Below are positions 52,134 through 62,843 of a stretch of DNA of 64,000 nucleotides, in pieces. This stretch comes from Paramesorhizobium sp049065735 (GTDB taxonomy: Bacteria; Pseudomonadota; Alphaproteobacteria; Rhizobiales; Rhizobiaceae), in assembly GCF_049065735.1 (NCBI RefSeq), contig NZ_JBAKHD010000003.1, positions 186,001 through 250,000 of the forward strand, in the 5' to 3' direction. The notes beneath the pieces were generated by a model, which worked only from the letters and a program-made list of their open reading frames with translations, searched no databases and had not been told where the DNA came from. Every line of letters starts with the position of its first letter. Position 1 is the stretch's first letter. Both the position numbers and the translations under genes were made by a program.

Positions 52134-53369
52134 ATGTCTCGCCCTTCCCCCGAGCCCCATGACGCAACATCCAATCGGCATTCGCCGGGCGCCTCGCCGC
52201 GCAAGCGCCGCCGCCGCGTCTGGCCGTGGATTGCTGTGGTGGGCGTGCTGGCAGCGGGCGCGGGGCTAGGGATTCTCCCTCGCATCGAGGGCGAAAAGAG
52301 CGCGAATATCCTCACCGAGGCGGTAACACGCGGCGATATCGAGAATGCCGTCACCGCCGTGGGTAAGCTCACGCCGGTCAAGGACGTCAATGTCGGCGCA
52401 CAGGTCTCCGGCCAGCTGAAATCGGTGCTGGTCGAGGTCGGCGACAAGGTCGAGGCAAACCAGCTCATTGCCGAGATCGATCCCCGCTCCATTGAGACCA
52501 AGGTGGAGATCTCGAGCGCGCAGGTCGATAATCTCAAGGCGCAACTTCAGAGTAAGCAGGCGCAACTCGTCCTCAAGCGCGCCAATGCGGAGCGCCAGAA
52601 GACACTTCTGGCGACGCGCGGCGTCTCGCAGGCGACCTACGATCAGGCCGCCGCCGACCTTGCCGCCGCCGAGGCGGATGTGAAAGCGCTGCAAGCGCAG
52701 ATCAAAATGCAGGAAGCCACGCTCGAAGGCGACAAGGTCGATCTCGGCTATACCAAGATCTACACGCCGATGGCCGGAACGGTTGTCGACCAGACGGCGA
52801 AGGAAGGCGAAACGCTCAACGCCAATCAGACGACACCCACCATCGTCACCGTCGCCGACCTCTCCACCATGACGGTGGAAGCGCAGGTCTCCGAGGCCGA
52901 TGTCGGCAGGCTCAAGCTTGGCATGCCCGTCTATTTCACTCTGCTCGGCCAGCCCGGCAAGCGCTTCGAAGGCCGGCTGCGCCAGATCAAGCCGAAGCCC
53001 GACACCACCAACAATGTCGTGCTCTATTACGCGCTGTTCGACGCGCCCAATCCCGATGGCGAACTGATGGTCGATATGAGCGCACAGGTCTATTTCGTTC
53101 TGGGCGAGGCCAGGAATGTGCTGCTGGTGCCTACCGCCGCGCTCAACACGGCGCGCGGTTCTAATGGCAAGCCGCAAACGACGGTTAAAGTCGTCAACGC
53201 CTCGGGCGCAACCGAAGAGCGCGTGATCGAGACCGGCCTTCGCAACCGCGTCCAGGCGGAAGTCAAAAGCGGCCTCAAGGAAGGCGACCGGGTGGTCGTG
53301 ACGTCGGGCGGCGGCACGCCACGGCCCGAGCGGGGCGGACGCGGCGGCATGAGAATGCGGATGTTCTAG
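52134..53369 (+). CDS. macA: MacA-type periplasmic adaptor protein
   Basis: 411 residues from ATG 52134. A basic cytoplasmic start (RKRRRRVWPW) leads into one transmembrane segment (IAVVGVLAAGAGLGIL), then a membrane-fusion core: lipoyl-like halves (TAVGKLTPVKDVNVGAQVSG, GYTKIYTPMAGTVVDQTAKE) around a coiled-coil of ~100 residues. Works with the downstream ABC protein and an outer membrane channel to move macrolides, lipids or peptides. Forms an operon with macB. Confidence 0.93.
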   Translation: MSRPSPEPHDATSNRHSPGASPRKRRRRVWPWIAVVGVLAAGAGLGILPRIEGEKSANILTEAVTRGDIENAVTAVGKLTPVKDVNVGAQVSGQLKSVLVEVGDKVEANQLIAEIDPRSIETKVEISSAQVDNLKAQLQSKQAQLVLKRANAERQKTLLATRGVSQATYDQAAADLAAAEADVKALQAQIKMQEATLEGDKVDLGYTKIYTPMAGTVVDQTAKEGETLNANQTTPTIVTVADLSTMTVEAQVSEADVGRLKLGMPVYFTLLGQPGKRFEGRLRQIKPKPDTTNNVVLYYALFDAPNPDGELMVDMSAQVYFVLGEARNVLLVPTAALNTARGSNGKPQTTVKVVNASGATEERVIETGLRNRVQAEVKSGLKEGDRVVVTSGGGTPRPERGGRGGMRMRMF

Positions 53370-53470
53370 CATGATCCCGAAAAGTTGCAGACTTTTCGGA
53401 TAAGATCATGCGGAAAAACAAAGAGTTAGAGCGTGATGCCCGCACGGGCTTAATCGCATCACGCTCTAAG
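53368..53470. repeat. RIME-like repeat between macA and macB
   Basis: Two modules: CCGAAAAGT-TGCAG-ACTTTTCGG inside GCATGATC...GATCATGC, and a 14-base perfect stem TTAGAGCGTGATGC/GCATCACGCTCTAA. This is the layout of rhizobial RIME/Bru-RS-type elements. A relative lies at 55442 on the other side of macB. Confidence 0.88.
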
Positions 53471-53497
53471 CATGACGCGCCAGATAAAGGGATGCCC

Positions 53498-55438
53498 ATG
53501 ACCACCCCGCTCATCCGCCTCGAAAATATCCGCAAAACCTATTCGAACGGCGACCTCGCCGTCGAAGTCTTGCACGGTATCTCGCTCGACATCGAGGCGG
53601 GCGAATTCGTCGCCATCATGGGTGCGTCGGGCTCCGGCAAATCGACGCTGATGAATATTCTAGGCTGCCTCGACAGCGCCACCAGCGGTCAATATCTGCT
53701 CGACGGTGAGGATATATCCGATCTCAGCGCCGACGAACTCGCTGCCCTGCGCCGCCGCACCTTCGGCTTCGTCTTCCAGAGTTACAATCTCATCGCCACC
53801 TCCACCGCGCGGGAGAATGTCGAAGTTCCGGCCATCTATGCCGGAACGCCCGCCGCCGAACGCCAGGCTCGCGCTGCGGAACTCCTGACCGCGCTTCGCC
53901 TCGGCGACCGGTTGGATCACCGCCCGAACCAGCTTTCCGGCGGCCAGCAGCAGCGCGTCTCCATTGCCCGCGCGCTGATGAATGGCGGGCGCGTCATCCT
54001 TGCCGACGAGCCGACCGGCGCGCTAGATAGCCAGAGCGGCGAGGAAGTGATGGCGCTGCTGCGCTCCATGCATGAGCAGGGCCATACCATCATCGTCATC
54101 ACCCATGCGCGTGAAGTGGCGGAGCAGGCCGACCGGCTGATTGAAATCCGCGACGGCCACATCCTCTCCGACCGAACCGAGCGCCCTGTGTCTGACCGCG
54201 CGGCGCCCGAACAGTTGCGGCAAGCCTCGGGCGGCGGCACGGCGGCCATCGCCGATTTCTCCGAGGCGGTGAAGATGGCGCTGCGGGCGCTCCGGGCCAA
54301 TCTTTTCCGTACCATCCTGACGCTGCTCGGAATCATCATCGGCGTCAGTTCTGTCGTCGCCATGCTCGCCATCGGCTCGGGCGCGCAGAAATCCATCCTT
54401 GATCGCATCAACGCCATGGGATCGGACCTCTTGCTGATCCGGCCAAGCATGGCGAATTTCCGCGGGTCCGGCTCCATCGTCACCCTCGTGCCGGCGGATG
54501 CGGATGCCATCAAGGAATTGCCTAATGTCGCCACCGCTGTGCCGGAAGTCGGCGGGTCGGTGACCGTGCGCTACGGCAATGTCGATTATCAGACGCAGGC
54601 GAACGGCACCACGCCCGCCTTCACCACCGCAAAGTCGTGGAAAGTGGAGCGTGGCGATTTCATCAATCAGAGCGATGTGGATAGCTATGCCCCGGTCGCC
54701 GTCCTCGGCACTACGGTGGTAAAGACGCTGTTTCCTGACGGAGCTGACCCAATCGGCAAATACATCCTTGTGCAGAAGATTCCGTTCCAGGTCATCGGCG
54801 TGATGGAATCGAAGGGCGCCGGGGCCGGCGGCAACGATCAGGACGATGTGGTGATCGTGCCGCTTTCTACCGCCAATCTGCGGCTTTTCGGCCAGAAGCA
54901 CCTGCGCAGCATCACCGTGCAGGTGAAGAATGGCGATTTGATCGACGCGACTCAGGACCAGATTCAGGCACTGCTCGACACCAGGCACAAGGCCGAAGAT
55001 ACAATGATCACCAACATGTCGTCGATCCGCGAGGCCGTGACTCAGACCTCCAACACCATGACGCTGTTTCTCGGCTCCGTGGCCGCGATTTCGCTGCTTG
55101 TCGGCGGCATCGGCGTGATGAACATCATGCTCGTCAGCGTCACCGAGCGCACCCGCGAGATCGGCGTACGCATGGCGACCGGCGCGCGCACGCGCGACAT
55201 CCTGCTGCAGTTCATCACGGAAGCGCTCACCGTCTCCGCCATCGGCGGAGCGCTCGGCGTGGCGCTGGGATTGGGGATCGGCGGCATCGCCCGCTATTTC
55301 GGCATGCCCATCGCATTCAGCCTCGGGCCCGTGGCGCTCGCCTTTGCCTGCGCTTTCGCCACGGGACTGATCTTCGGCTTTCTCCCCGCCCGCAAGGCCT
55401 CCCGCCTCCAGCCAGCGGTCGCGCTATCGTCGGAGTGA
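53498..55438 (+). CDS. macB: MacB-type ABC transporter (ATPase and permease in one chain)
   Basis: 646 residues from ATG 53498 with AAAGG 7 bases upstream; earlier in-frame ATGs lie in the repeat. N-terminal ABC domain: GASGSGKSTLMNILG, LSGGQQQRVSIARAL, VILADEPTGALD. Then one helix near residue 265 (LFRTILTLLGIIIGVSSVVA), a periplasmic MacB domain of ~220 residues, and three helices in an FtsX-like domain. Forms the tripartite pump with macA; no tolC gene is adjacent. Confidence 0.95.
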   Translation: MTTPLIRLENIRKTYSNGDLAVEVLHGISLDIEAGEFVAIMGASGSGKSTLMNILGCLDSATSGQYLLDGEDISDLSADELAALRRRTFGFVFQSYNLIATSTARENVEVPAIYAGTPAAERQARAAELLTALRLGDRLDHRPNQLSGGQQQRVSIARALMNGGRVILADEPTGALDSQSGEEVMALLRSMHEQGHTIIVITHAREVAEQADRLIEIRDGHILSDRTERPVSDRAAPEQLRQASGGGTAAIADFSEAVKMALRALRANLFRTILTLLGIIIGVSSVVAMLAIGSGAQKSILDRINAMGSDLLLIRPSMANFRGSGSIVTLVPADADAIKELPNVATAVPEVGGSVTVRYGNVDYQTQANGTTPAFTTAKSWKVERGDFINQSDVDSYAPVAVLGTTVVKTLFPDGADPIGKYILVQKIPFQVIGVMESKGAGAGGNDQDDVVIVPLSTANLRLFGQKHLRSITVQVKNGDLIDATQDQIQALLDTRHKAEDTMITNMSSIREAVTQTSNTMTLFLGSVAAISLLVGGIGVMNIMLVSVTERTREIGVRMATGARTRDILLQFITEALTVSAIGGALGVALGLGIGGIARYFGMPIAFSLGPVALAFACAFATGLIFGFLPARKASRLQPAVALSSE

Positions 55439-55441
55439 TAA

Positions 55442-55542
55442 AGCACGATCCCGAAAAGTTGCAGACTTTTCGGATAAATTGCATGCGGCAAACAAAGAGT
55501 TAGAGAGTGATGCCCGGATGGGCCAATCGCATCACGCGCTAA
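55442..55542. repeat. RIME-like repeat between macB and tonB
   Basis: Same two modules as at 53368 (CCGAAAAGTTGCAGACTTTTC; AGAGAGTGATGC...GCATCACGCGCT), slightly decayed, in the same orientation. It lies between convergent macB and tonB genes. Confidence 0.88.
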
Positions 55543-55544
55543 CA

Positions 55545-56479
55545 TTACTTGAAACGGACCGGCACGGTGAACTGCATCCGCGACTTAGCCAGCGCCGGTG
55601 GCGGGGCGGGAACAGGTGACGCGCGGCGCACCATTTCTTCCGCCAGGCTGGTGAGCGCCGGATCGCCGGATGCCGCGCGCACAGAAAGCACATTGCCCGT
55701 AGGATCGATGCTGAAGGTCACGCGGGCCGTGCCCGTGGTCCCCGGCGAGCGGCGCTGCAGATAACGCTTCTGGCGTTCGAGATGCGCCTGCAGTTTGGCT
55801 TGCCACCGGTTGGAGCTTACGCCCGGATTGCCTGACGTGTCGCTGTTGCGGTTGGCGGCCACCGTGCGCCCTTCCGCCGCGTCCACCTGCGGCGCAGCCG
55901 CCACTTGCTTCTTCGGCTTCGGCTTTTCGACCTTCTTCGGCTCGACCTTTTTAAGCGTTTCCGGCTTCGGTTTCGGCTTCTCGGCAACCTTCGGCTTTTC
56001 GACTGGCTTCGGCGCGACGACTTCCGGCTTCTCCGCCTCGACCAAATCGGGCACCGGCTCTTCTTCGGGCTGTTCGACTTCCTCGACCGGCTCCGGTTCC
56101 GCCTGGGCAACTTCTTCCGGCAGTGTTTCCGGCTGCACTTCCTCTACCGGCTCGGCAGCCTCGGTCTGTTCCGGCTCAACCGGCTCTTCCGTCGCCTCCT
56201 CCGCCTCGGCGACGGGCGCGAGCGCGGCCTCTTCCACCATGGGGGCCATCGGCTCCGGCGCGAGTTCCATCATGATCGCCGGAGGAGCCGATCCCTCGGT
56301 CTCCGGCGGCGCGGGTTGAAGCTCGCTCAGTGCATAGGCTCCGGCGGCATGCGCCATCAACATGACAAGCCCTGCCCCACCCCACAGCGCGACGTCGCGC
56401 CAGCCGGTGCGCTGCGGATCGTCGGAATGCGGCGGAACCGGGGGATGGCCTTCCGGCAGGTCGGGATGGGAGGAACGGG

Positions 56480-56483
<4 letters not shown>
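55545..56483 (-). CDS. tonB: TonB energy-transducing protein
   Basis: 312 residues. One N-terminal helix (WRDVALWGGAGLVMLMAHAA), a long Pro/Glu/Lys-rich stretch (residues about 55-210) that spans the periplasm, and a C-terminal TonB domain (GTARVTFSIDPTGNVLSVRA...PVRFK). Passes proton-motive force to outer membrane receptors for iron chelates or haem. Overlaps exbD by 4 bases. Confidence 0.93.
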
Positions 56484-56929
<446 letters not shown>

Positions 56930-56934
56930 GGTTC

Positions 56935-57903
<969 letters not shown>

Positions 57904-58227
57904 GTCCTGCGCCCTCTTTAGAGCATGACCCCACAATTTGCAGACTTCCTGGATAGGATCACGCGGCTAAAAACCTAAGTCCGGATTTCCAGAAACTCTT
58001 AACCACTCATAACATGATAGTGCAAGTCATGTTTTGCGTTTCGTCATGCCATATGCGTTTTTCACAGGCCGGCTTCCTGGCATGATCCCGCGCCGGGCGC
58101 TTGCGGCCTTCCGCTTTCCCCTATATCGACGCCCAAAAACGACCGTTGCGCTTCGCTTTTGCGGCAACACCCCTGCCCCGCCCCGACTATCGTTGCGCGG
58201 ATCACAGCTCAAGTACCCGGAGGACCC
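57904..58227. other. 324-base divergent region exbB-purU with repeat remnant
   Basis: Bases about 57919-57970 (AGAGCATGACCCCACAATTT...CAGACTTCCTGGATAGGATC) are a decayed RIME-like module overlapping the exbB leader. The rest should hold both promoters; no Irr or RirA box was recognised. A short CATGATAGTGCAAGTCATG palindrome-like stretch at 58011-58031 is the only other structure seen. Confidence 0.55.
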
Positions 58228-59082
58228 ATGGCCGACCATTCTTACATCCTGACTCTCGTTTGCGAGGATCAGCCGGGGATCGTCGCGGCGGTCACGACGG
58301 AGCTGGCGGGCATCGGCGCGAACATCGCGGAATCGAACCAGTTCTGGGACCGCCAGACCAACCGCTTCTTCATGCGCATCGCCTTCACCGCCCCTGCCAG
58401 CATTTCGAAGGACGATATCGAGCGCGGCATCAAGCCCGCCGTCGAGCGCTTCTCGATGAAAACAGCGATTGTCGATCAGGCCCGGCGCCCGAAGATCATC
58501 GTCATGGTGTCGAAATTCGACCATGCCATGCTGCATCTCCTCTATCAGATCCGCGTCGGCTGGCTCGATGCCGAGGTCGCGGCCATCGTCTCCAACCATG
58601 AGGATTCCCGCCGCACCGCGGAGCTGGAGGGCATTCCCTATCATTATTGGCCGGTGAACCGGGAAAACAAGACCGAGCAGGAGGAGAAGCTGCTGGCGCT
58701 CGTCAAGGAAACGGGAGCCGACCTGGTTATTCTCGCCCGCTACATGCAGGTGCTTTCAGACAATCTGTCGAAGCGGCTTTACGGCAAGGTGATCAACATC
58801 CACCATTCCTTCCTGCCGTCCTTCAAGGGGGCAAAGCCCTACCACCAGGCGCATGAGCGCGGCGTGAAGCTCATCGGCGCCACCGCGCATTACGTGACGC
58901 CCGATCTCGACGAGGGGCCGATCATCGAGCAGGAGACCGAGCGCGTCACCCATGCAATGACGCCGGATGATTTCGTCGCCACCGGCCGCGACATCGAAGC
59001 CCGCGTCCTCGCCCGCGCCGTCAAGCTGCATCTGGAAAGCCGGGTGATGCTGAACGGGCACAAGACGGTAGTGTTTGGGTAG
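58228..59082 (+). CDS. purU: Formyltetrahydrofolate deformylase
   Basis: 284 residues from ATG 58228 with GGAGGA 4 bases upstream. N-terminal ACT domain (residues about 5-85, LVCEDQPGIVAAVTTELAGI) and a C-terminal formyltransferase-like domain with INIHHSFLPSFKGAKPYHQA and ATAHYVTPDLDEGPIIEQ, carrying the catalytic Asn, His and Asp. Releases formate from 10-formyl-THF; in Rhizobiales linked to one-carbon balance after sarcosine or glycine-betaine use. Confidence 0.97.
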   Translation: MADHSYILTLVCEDQPGIVAAVTTELAGIGANIAESNQFWDRQTNRFFMRIAFTAPASISKDDIERGIKPAVERFSMKTAIVDQARRPKIIVMVSKFDHAMLHLLYQIRVGWLDAEVAAIVSNHEDSRRTAELEGIPYHYWPVNRENKTEQEEKLLALVKETGADLVILARYMQVLSDNLSKRLYGKVINIHHSFLPSFKGAKPYHQAHERGVKLIGATAHYVTPDLDEGPIIEQETERVTHAMTPDDFVATGRDIEARVLARAVKLHLESRVMLNGHKTVVFG

Positions 59083-59089
59083 GCGATTC

Positions 59090-60370
59090 CTACCCTTCCA
59101 CCAGCACCGCCCGCAAATCGTTGACATTCGTTCCCGTCGGACCGGTCGCGAACAGGTCGCCTACCGCCTCAAACGCGCCCCACGCATCGTTGTCCGCCAG
59201 CAGCGCCGCGCCGTCACGGCCCAGGCCCAGCAGCCGCGCGACGGTCGTGCCATCGGCAAAGGCCCCTGCATTATCCTCCGAGCCATCGATACCATCGGTA
59301 TCGGCGGCAAGCGCGGTGATGCCGTCGAGGCCGTCGATGTCGAGCGCGAAGGACAGGAGAAACTCCGTATTGCGCCCGCCCTTACCCTTGCCGCGCAAGG
59401 TTACCGTCGTCTCGCCGCCGGAGAGCAGCACCACGGGCTTGCGGAACGGCCTGTCCTTCAGCAGCACCTCCCGCGCCAGCGCCGCATGGACATGCGCGAC
59501 CTCGCGCGCCTCGCCCTGAATGGCGTCGGAGAGGATCACCGCCTCGACGCCCTGCCGCCGCGCTTCTTCCGCCGCAGCCTCCAAGGATAGGGCGGCGGAG
59601 GCGATCACCCGCACTTCATGGCCGGAAAAACGCGGATCGTCCGGCTTCGGCGCATCCGCCGCCGCGCTTTCAAGATGGCGCAGCGCCGCTTCCGGCAGCG
59701 GCAGGCGGTAGCGCTCGACGATGCCAAGCGCATCCGCGCGGGACGTCCTGTCCGGCACGGTCGGCCCTGATGCGACGAAGGCCGGGTCGTCGCCGGGAAT
59801 ATCGGAGACGATGAGCGACACGACCTTGGCCGGATTGGCCGCGGCGGCGAGCCGTCCGCCCTTGATGGTGGAAAGATGCTTGCGTACGGCGTTCATCGCC
59901 GCGATCGGCGCGCCGGAGGCGAGCAGCGCCCTGTTGACCGCGATTTCATCCTCCAATGTCATGCCGTCGGGCGGCGAAGGCAGCAGCGCCGAGCCGCCGC
60001 CCGAGATGAGCGCCACCACCAGATCGTTCCCGGTGAGGCCCGATACCGCCTCGAACAACCGCTTGCTGGCCGCAAGCCCCGCCTCATCGGGCACGGGATG
60101 CGCCGCCTCGATGATTTCGGTCTGCCGGCACTCGGCGCCGTAGCCATAGCGCGTCACCACAACGCCCTCGAGCGGACCGTTGCCCGCCCGCTCCCATGCC
60201 TTTTCGAATGCCCGCGCCATCTGCGCCGAACCCTTGCCCGCCCCGATGACGATGGTGCGCCCCTTCGGCCTTTGCGGCAGGCAGGCGGCGATGGCCTGTT
60301 CCGGATTGGCGGCGGCCACCGCTGCATGGAACAGGGATGCCAGAAAAGTCTTCGGGTCGGCAATGATCAT
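59090..60370 (-). CDS. Glycerate 2-kinase (MOFRL/GckA family)
   Basis: 426 residues from ATG 60370, preceded by AAAGGAGG. GRTIVIGAGKGSAQMARAFE and LISGGGSALLPSPPDGMTLE are the kinase motifs, and the C-terminal MOFRL domain has GGRNTEFLLSFALDIDG and TDGIDGSEDNAGAF. Phosphorylates D-glycerate to 2-phosphoglycerate; old annotations call it hydroxypyruvate reductase (TtuD). Convergent with purU. Confidence 0.93.
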   Translation of the reverse strand: MIIADPKTFLASLFHAAVAAANPEQAIAACLPQRPKGRTIVIGAGKGSAQMARAFEKAWERAGNGPLEGVVVTRYGYGAECRQTEIIEAAHPVPDEAGLAASKRLFEAVSGLTGNDLVVALISGGGSALLPSPPDGMTLEDEIAVNRALLASGAPIAAMNAVRKHLSTIKGGRLAAAANPAKVVSLIVSDIPGDDPAFVASGPTVPDRTSRADALGIVERYRLPLPEAALRHLESAAADAPKPDDPRFSGHEVRVIASAALSLEAAAEEARRQGVEAVILSDAIQGEAREVAHVHAALAREVLLKDRPFRKPVVLLSGGETTVTLRGKGKGGRNTEFLLSFALDIDGLDGITALAADTDGIDGSEDNAGAFADGTTVARLLGLGRDGAALLADNDAWGAFEAVGDLFATGPTGTNVNDLRAVLVEG

Positions 60371-60418
60371 CGCGTTCCTCCTTTTATTGCCCATCCATAG
60401 TAAATCCGCGCCCAAATG

Positions 60419-60443
60419 GGAACCGAACCGGCGATGGGCCGTT
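60419..60443 (+). promoter_or_regulatory. EcfG-type (general stress) promoter
   Basis: GGAAC at 60419-60423 and CGTT at 60440-60443, 16 bases apart, match the alphaproteobacterial EcfG consensus GGAAC-N16/17-CGTT exactly. It ends 43 bases before the DUF883 gene start, on the same strand. Confidence 0.85.
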
Positions 60444-60486
60444 ACTTGGACGATAGTTCGCCCTCCATCACCCAAGGAGAGAAACC

Positions 60487-60822
60487 ATGGCTCAAGTATC
60501 GCCCACACTCCGCCAGCCCAAGGACATCCTCAAGGATAGCTCCAATGGCGGGGAGGACACGACCGATCTGCAGGCTCAGATAAGCCGTCTCAAGGAGGAT
60601 ATTGCTGGCCTTGCCTCGGCGATTACGGATCTGGGGTCGGAAAAGGTGCGCGAGGCCAGCCGCAGCGCCGCCAAGACCTATAATAGCGCGCGCCGCACCG
60701 GCGAAGACACCGTCAACCAGCTTCACGACCAGCTGGCCCAGTCCGCCCGCGAACGCCCCCTGACCACCATCGCCGCGGCGGCGGGCATCGGCTTTTTGCT
60801 GGCGCTGATGGCTCGCCGCTGA
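60487..60822 (+). CDS. DUF883 (ElaB/YqjD-like) membrane-anchored stress protein
   Basis: 111 residues: a charged, mostly helical domain (residues about 24-80) and one C-terminal membrane helix (TTIAAAAGIGFLLALMARR). YqjD/ElaB relatives bind ribosomes at the membrane in stationary phase in E. coli. GGAGAGAAACC precedes the ATG. An EcfG promoter lies directly upstream, so it belongs to the general stress regulon. Confidence 0.9.
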   Translation: MAQVSPTLRQPKDILKDSSNGGEDTTDLQAQISRLKEDIAGLASAITDLGSEKVREASRSAAKTYNSARRTGEDTVNQLHDQLAQSARERPLTTIAAAAGIGFLLALMARR

Positions 60823-61271
60823 TGTTGCACCTTCTTCTCCCCTTTTTCGGGCAGGAGCTGGGTGCGACGATACGGGGTTGGAAACATAAGAGCGCCTGGA
60901 TTGCCGTGATTGCTTTTTTTACGCTGGTAGGCGTGAGTTTCCTGCTGGCGACGGCCTATCTGGCGCTCTCAATGGTGCTGGGAAGCGTCTATGCCGCGCT
61001 GATCATCGCACTTGGATGTTTCGCCATAGCCATAATCGGTGTCTTCGTCCTCAAGATGTCTGAAGCCCGGCGGCAGCGCCGGATACGCGAACGCCGCGAA
61101 TCGGAGGGATCGACGATGCTGATTGCAACCGCCCTCGCCGTTCTGCCCAGCCTGACGAAGCGTCCCATCATCGCGGCTGCCCTGCCAATTATCGCGCTCG
61201 CGGCTTATGGTCTGATGTCTGACGGAGCGGCGGCGAGAAACAAGGATCGCAGCGCTTCCCCACAGAACTAG
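60822..61271 (+). CDS. YqjE/DUF1469-like membrane protein
   Basis: 149 residues; ATG overlaps the DUF883 stop (TGATG). Two long helices at residues about 25-77, a basic stretch (RRQRRIRERRE) and a third hydrophobic region (RPIIAAALPIIALAAYGLMS). The DUF883-YqjE pairing is a common stress couple and both share one EcfG promoter. Confidence 0.8.
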   Translation: MLHLLLPFFGQELGATIRGWKHKSAWIAVIAFFTLVGVSFLLATAYLALSMVLGSVYAALIIALGCFAIAIIGVFVLKMSEARRQRRIRERRESEGSTMLIATALAVLPSLTKRPIIAAALPIIALAAYGLMSDGAAARNKDRSASPQN

Positions 61272-61275
61272 GGAT

Positions 61276-62682
61276 TCATCCCTTCTCCGCTTCCAGCGAC
61301 GGAAAGCGGATTACCGCCTTCGTGCCGCTGGGAGTATTGCTGCCGAAATGCGGCGAGTCGCCGAATTGCAGGCAGAGCTGCTCGATCACCAGCATCCCCA
61401 GGCCCTGATGATTGCTCCGGCGGCCGGGGCGTTTGCCTTTCCCGTAGCCCACGCCATCGTCGGCCACCGTAAGCGCCAGCGTTCCGTCCTCGCCTCGGCC
61501 GAAGCTGATAGACACCGTCCCCTCCCGGTTATCGGGAAAAGCGTGTTTGACGGCATTGGTGACCAGCTCGCCCAGGATGACGCCGATGGTCGTGGCATCG
61601 CGCGCATTGAGGTTGACAGGCGAGAAATCCGTCTGGAACTTGATCCGCCCGCCGGAAGTCAGAGCCAGCGTGAGGTCTTCCATGACCGATTGCAGGAACT
61701 CATCCGCGCGGACGGATTCGAGATCCTCGCCAAGTCTGAGGCGGCGGTGTGCCGTCGAGATCGTCTGTACGCGGTCGCGCGCGGCGATAAGCACCCGCCG
61801 TGTATCCTCATTGGTTGCCTGCCCCAATTGCAGGCTGAGGAGCGAAGCCACTGTCGCAAGCGAATTCCCGATGCGGTGGTTGCTGTCCTGCAGGAGCACT
61901 TCAACACGCTCGCGCTCGCGCTCGGCGACGGCGCGCGCATGTTCCAGTTCCACCGTACGCTCCCTGACGGCCTGCTCCAGAAGCACATTTTCGGAAAGCA
62001 GCGCGCTCTGCCCCTCGCTCAATTGGCGCGCATAGCGCTGCACCCGGCTGAACAGGAAATAGGCCAGCATCACCGCGCTGCCGAGCGCCGCCAGCGAAGT
62101 AACTGTCAGCCAGTCGCGGGTACGGGTCACGATTTCATTGCGCTGAATGAGCCGGCGGTCCTCCTCATCCATGAAGGTGCGGATCGCCTTGCGCAAATCG
62201 TCCATAAGCATCTTGCCCTTGTCGCTATGGACCTCTTCCAGCGCTTTCCCGAATCGTCCCTCGATTGCCAGCTCGACCGTCTGCCTCACCCAGGTCTGGA
62301 TTTGCGCGGTGAGGCCGGCGATTTCCTGAACGCGCGCTTCCTGCTCCGAATTGCTGCGAGCCATCCCAGCGAGCCGCCCGATGGATTCATCGATGGAGAG
62401 CGAGGCCGCGTGATAGAGATCGAGATAGGAGCGGTCCAGCGTCAGGAGGTAACCGCGCTGGCTCGTTTCCATATTGGTGACGAGCAGGAGCGTTTTATTC
62501 GCCTGATGGAGGAGCTGATAGGTGTTGGAAACGTCGGCGATCTGATGGTTAATGCCTCGTGTGAGAAAAACTGTGGAAGCCGCCGTCAGCAGCACCAGGG
62601 CGAGTGAGATAATGACTGCAAGCTGCCGCCAATAGGCCACCCGTATCCGAGGTTTCGGCACTTGTCGCGAAGTTGTGTTCAT
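61276..62682 (-). CDS. CHASE3-HWE/HisKA_2 sensor histidine kinase next to the general stress locus
   Basis: 468 residues. TM1 (residues about 18-40), a periplasmic CHASE3 domain (about 45-185, with TNMETSQRGYLLTLDRSYLD), TM2 (about 192-212), a coiled-coil and a HisKA_2/HWE kinase core: LLQDSNHRIGNSLATVASLL (phospho-His in SNHRIGN), TTIGVILGELVTNAVKHAFP and ADDGVGYGKG. Kinases of this class next to ecfG-nepR-phyR (PhyK-like) phosphorylate PhyR. No EcfG promoter was found in front of it. Confidence 0.92.
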   Translation of the reverse strand: MNTTSRQVPKPRIRVAYWRQLAVIISLALVLLTAASTVFLTRGINHQIADVSNTYQLLHQANKTLLLVTNMETSQRGYLLTLDRSYLDLYHAASLSIDESIGRLAGMARSNSEQEARVQEIAGLTAQIQTWVRQTVELAIEGRFGKALEEVHSDKGKMLMDDLRKAIRTFMDEEDRRLIQRNEIVTRTRDWLTVTSLAALGSAVMLAYFLFSRVQRYARQLSEGQSALLSENVLLEQAVRERTVELEHARAVAERERERVEVLLQDSNHRIGNSLATVASLLSLQLGQATNEDTRRVLIAARDRVQTISTAHRRLRLGEDLESVRADEFLQSVMEDLTLALTSGGRIKFQTDFSPVNLNARDATTIGVILGELVTNAVKHAFPDNREGTVSISFGRGEDGTLALTVADDGVGYGKGKRPGRRSNHQGLGMLVIEQLCLQFGDSPHFGSNTPSGTKAVIRFPSLEAEKG

Positions 62683-62843
62683 CTGACCCGCTAAAAGGAG
62701 TTACAGCCTTTACGAGCCAGATCATACGCTTCTCTTACCGAAAAGCGAAATCCCACATTTTTGGCCGGGTTCAATCCCGAACCGAAGATTGCTGCAACAA
62801 GAGACAGCGGGCGTTCGGATGAGCTTGTTCAGTCGGAATTACC

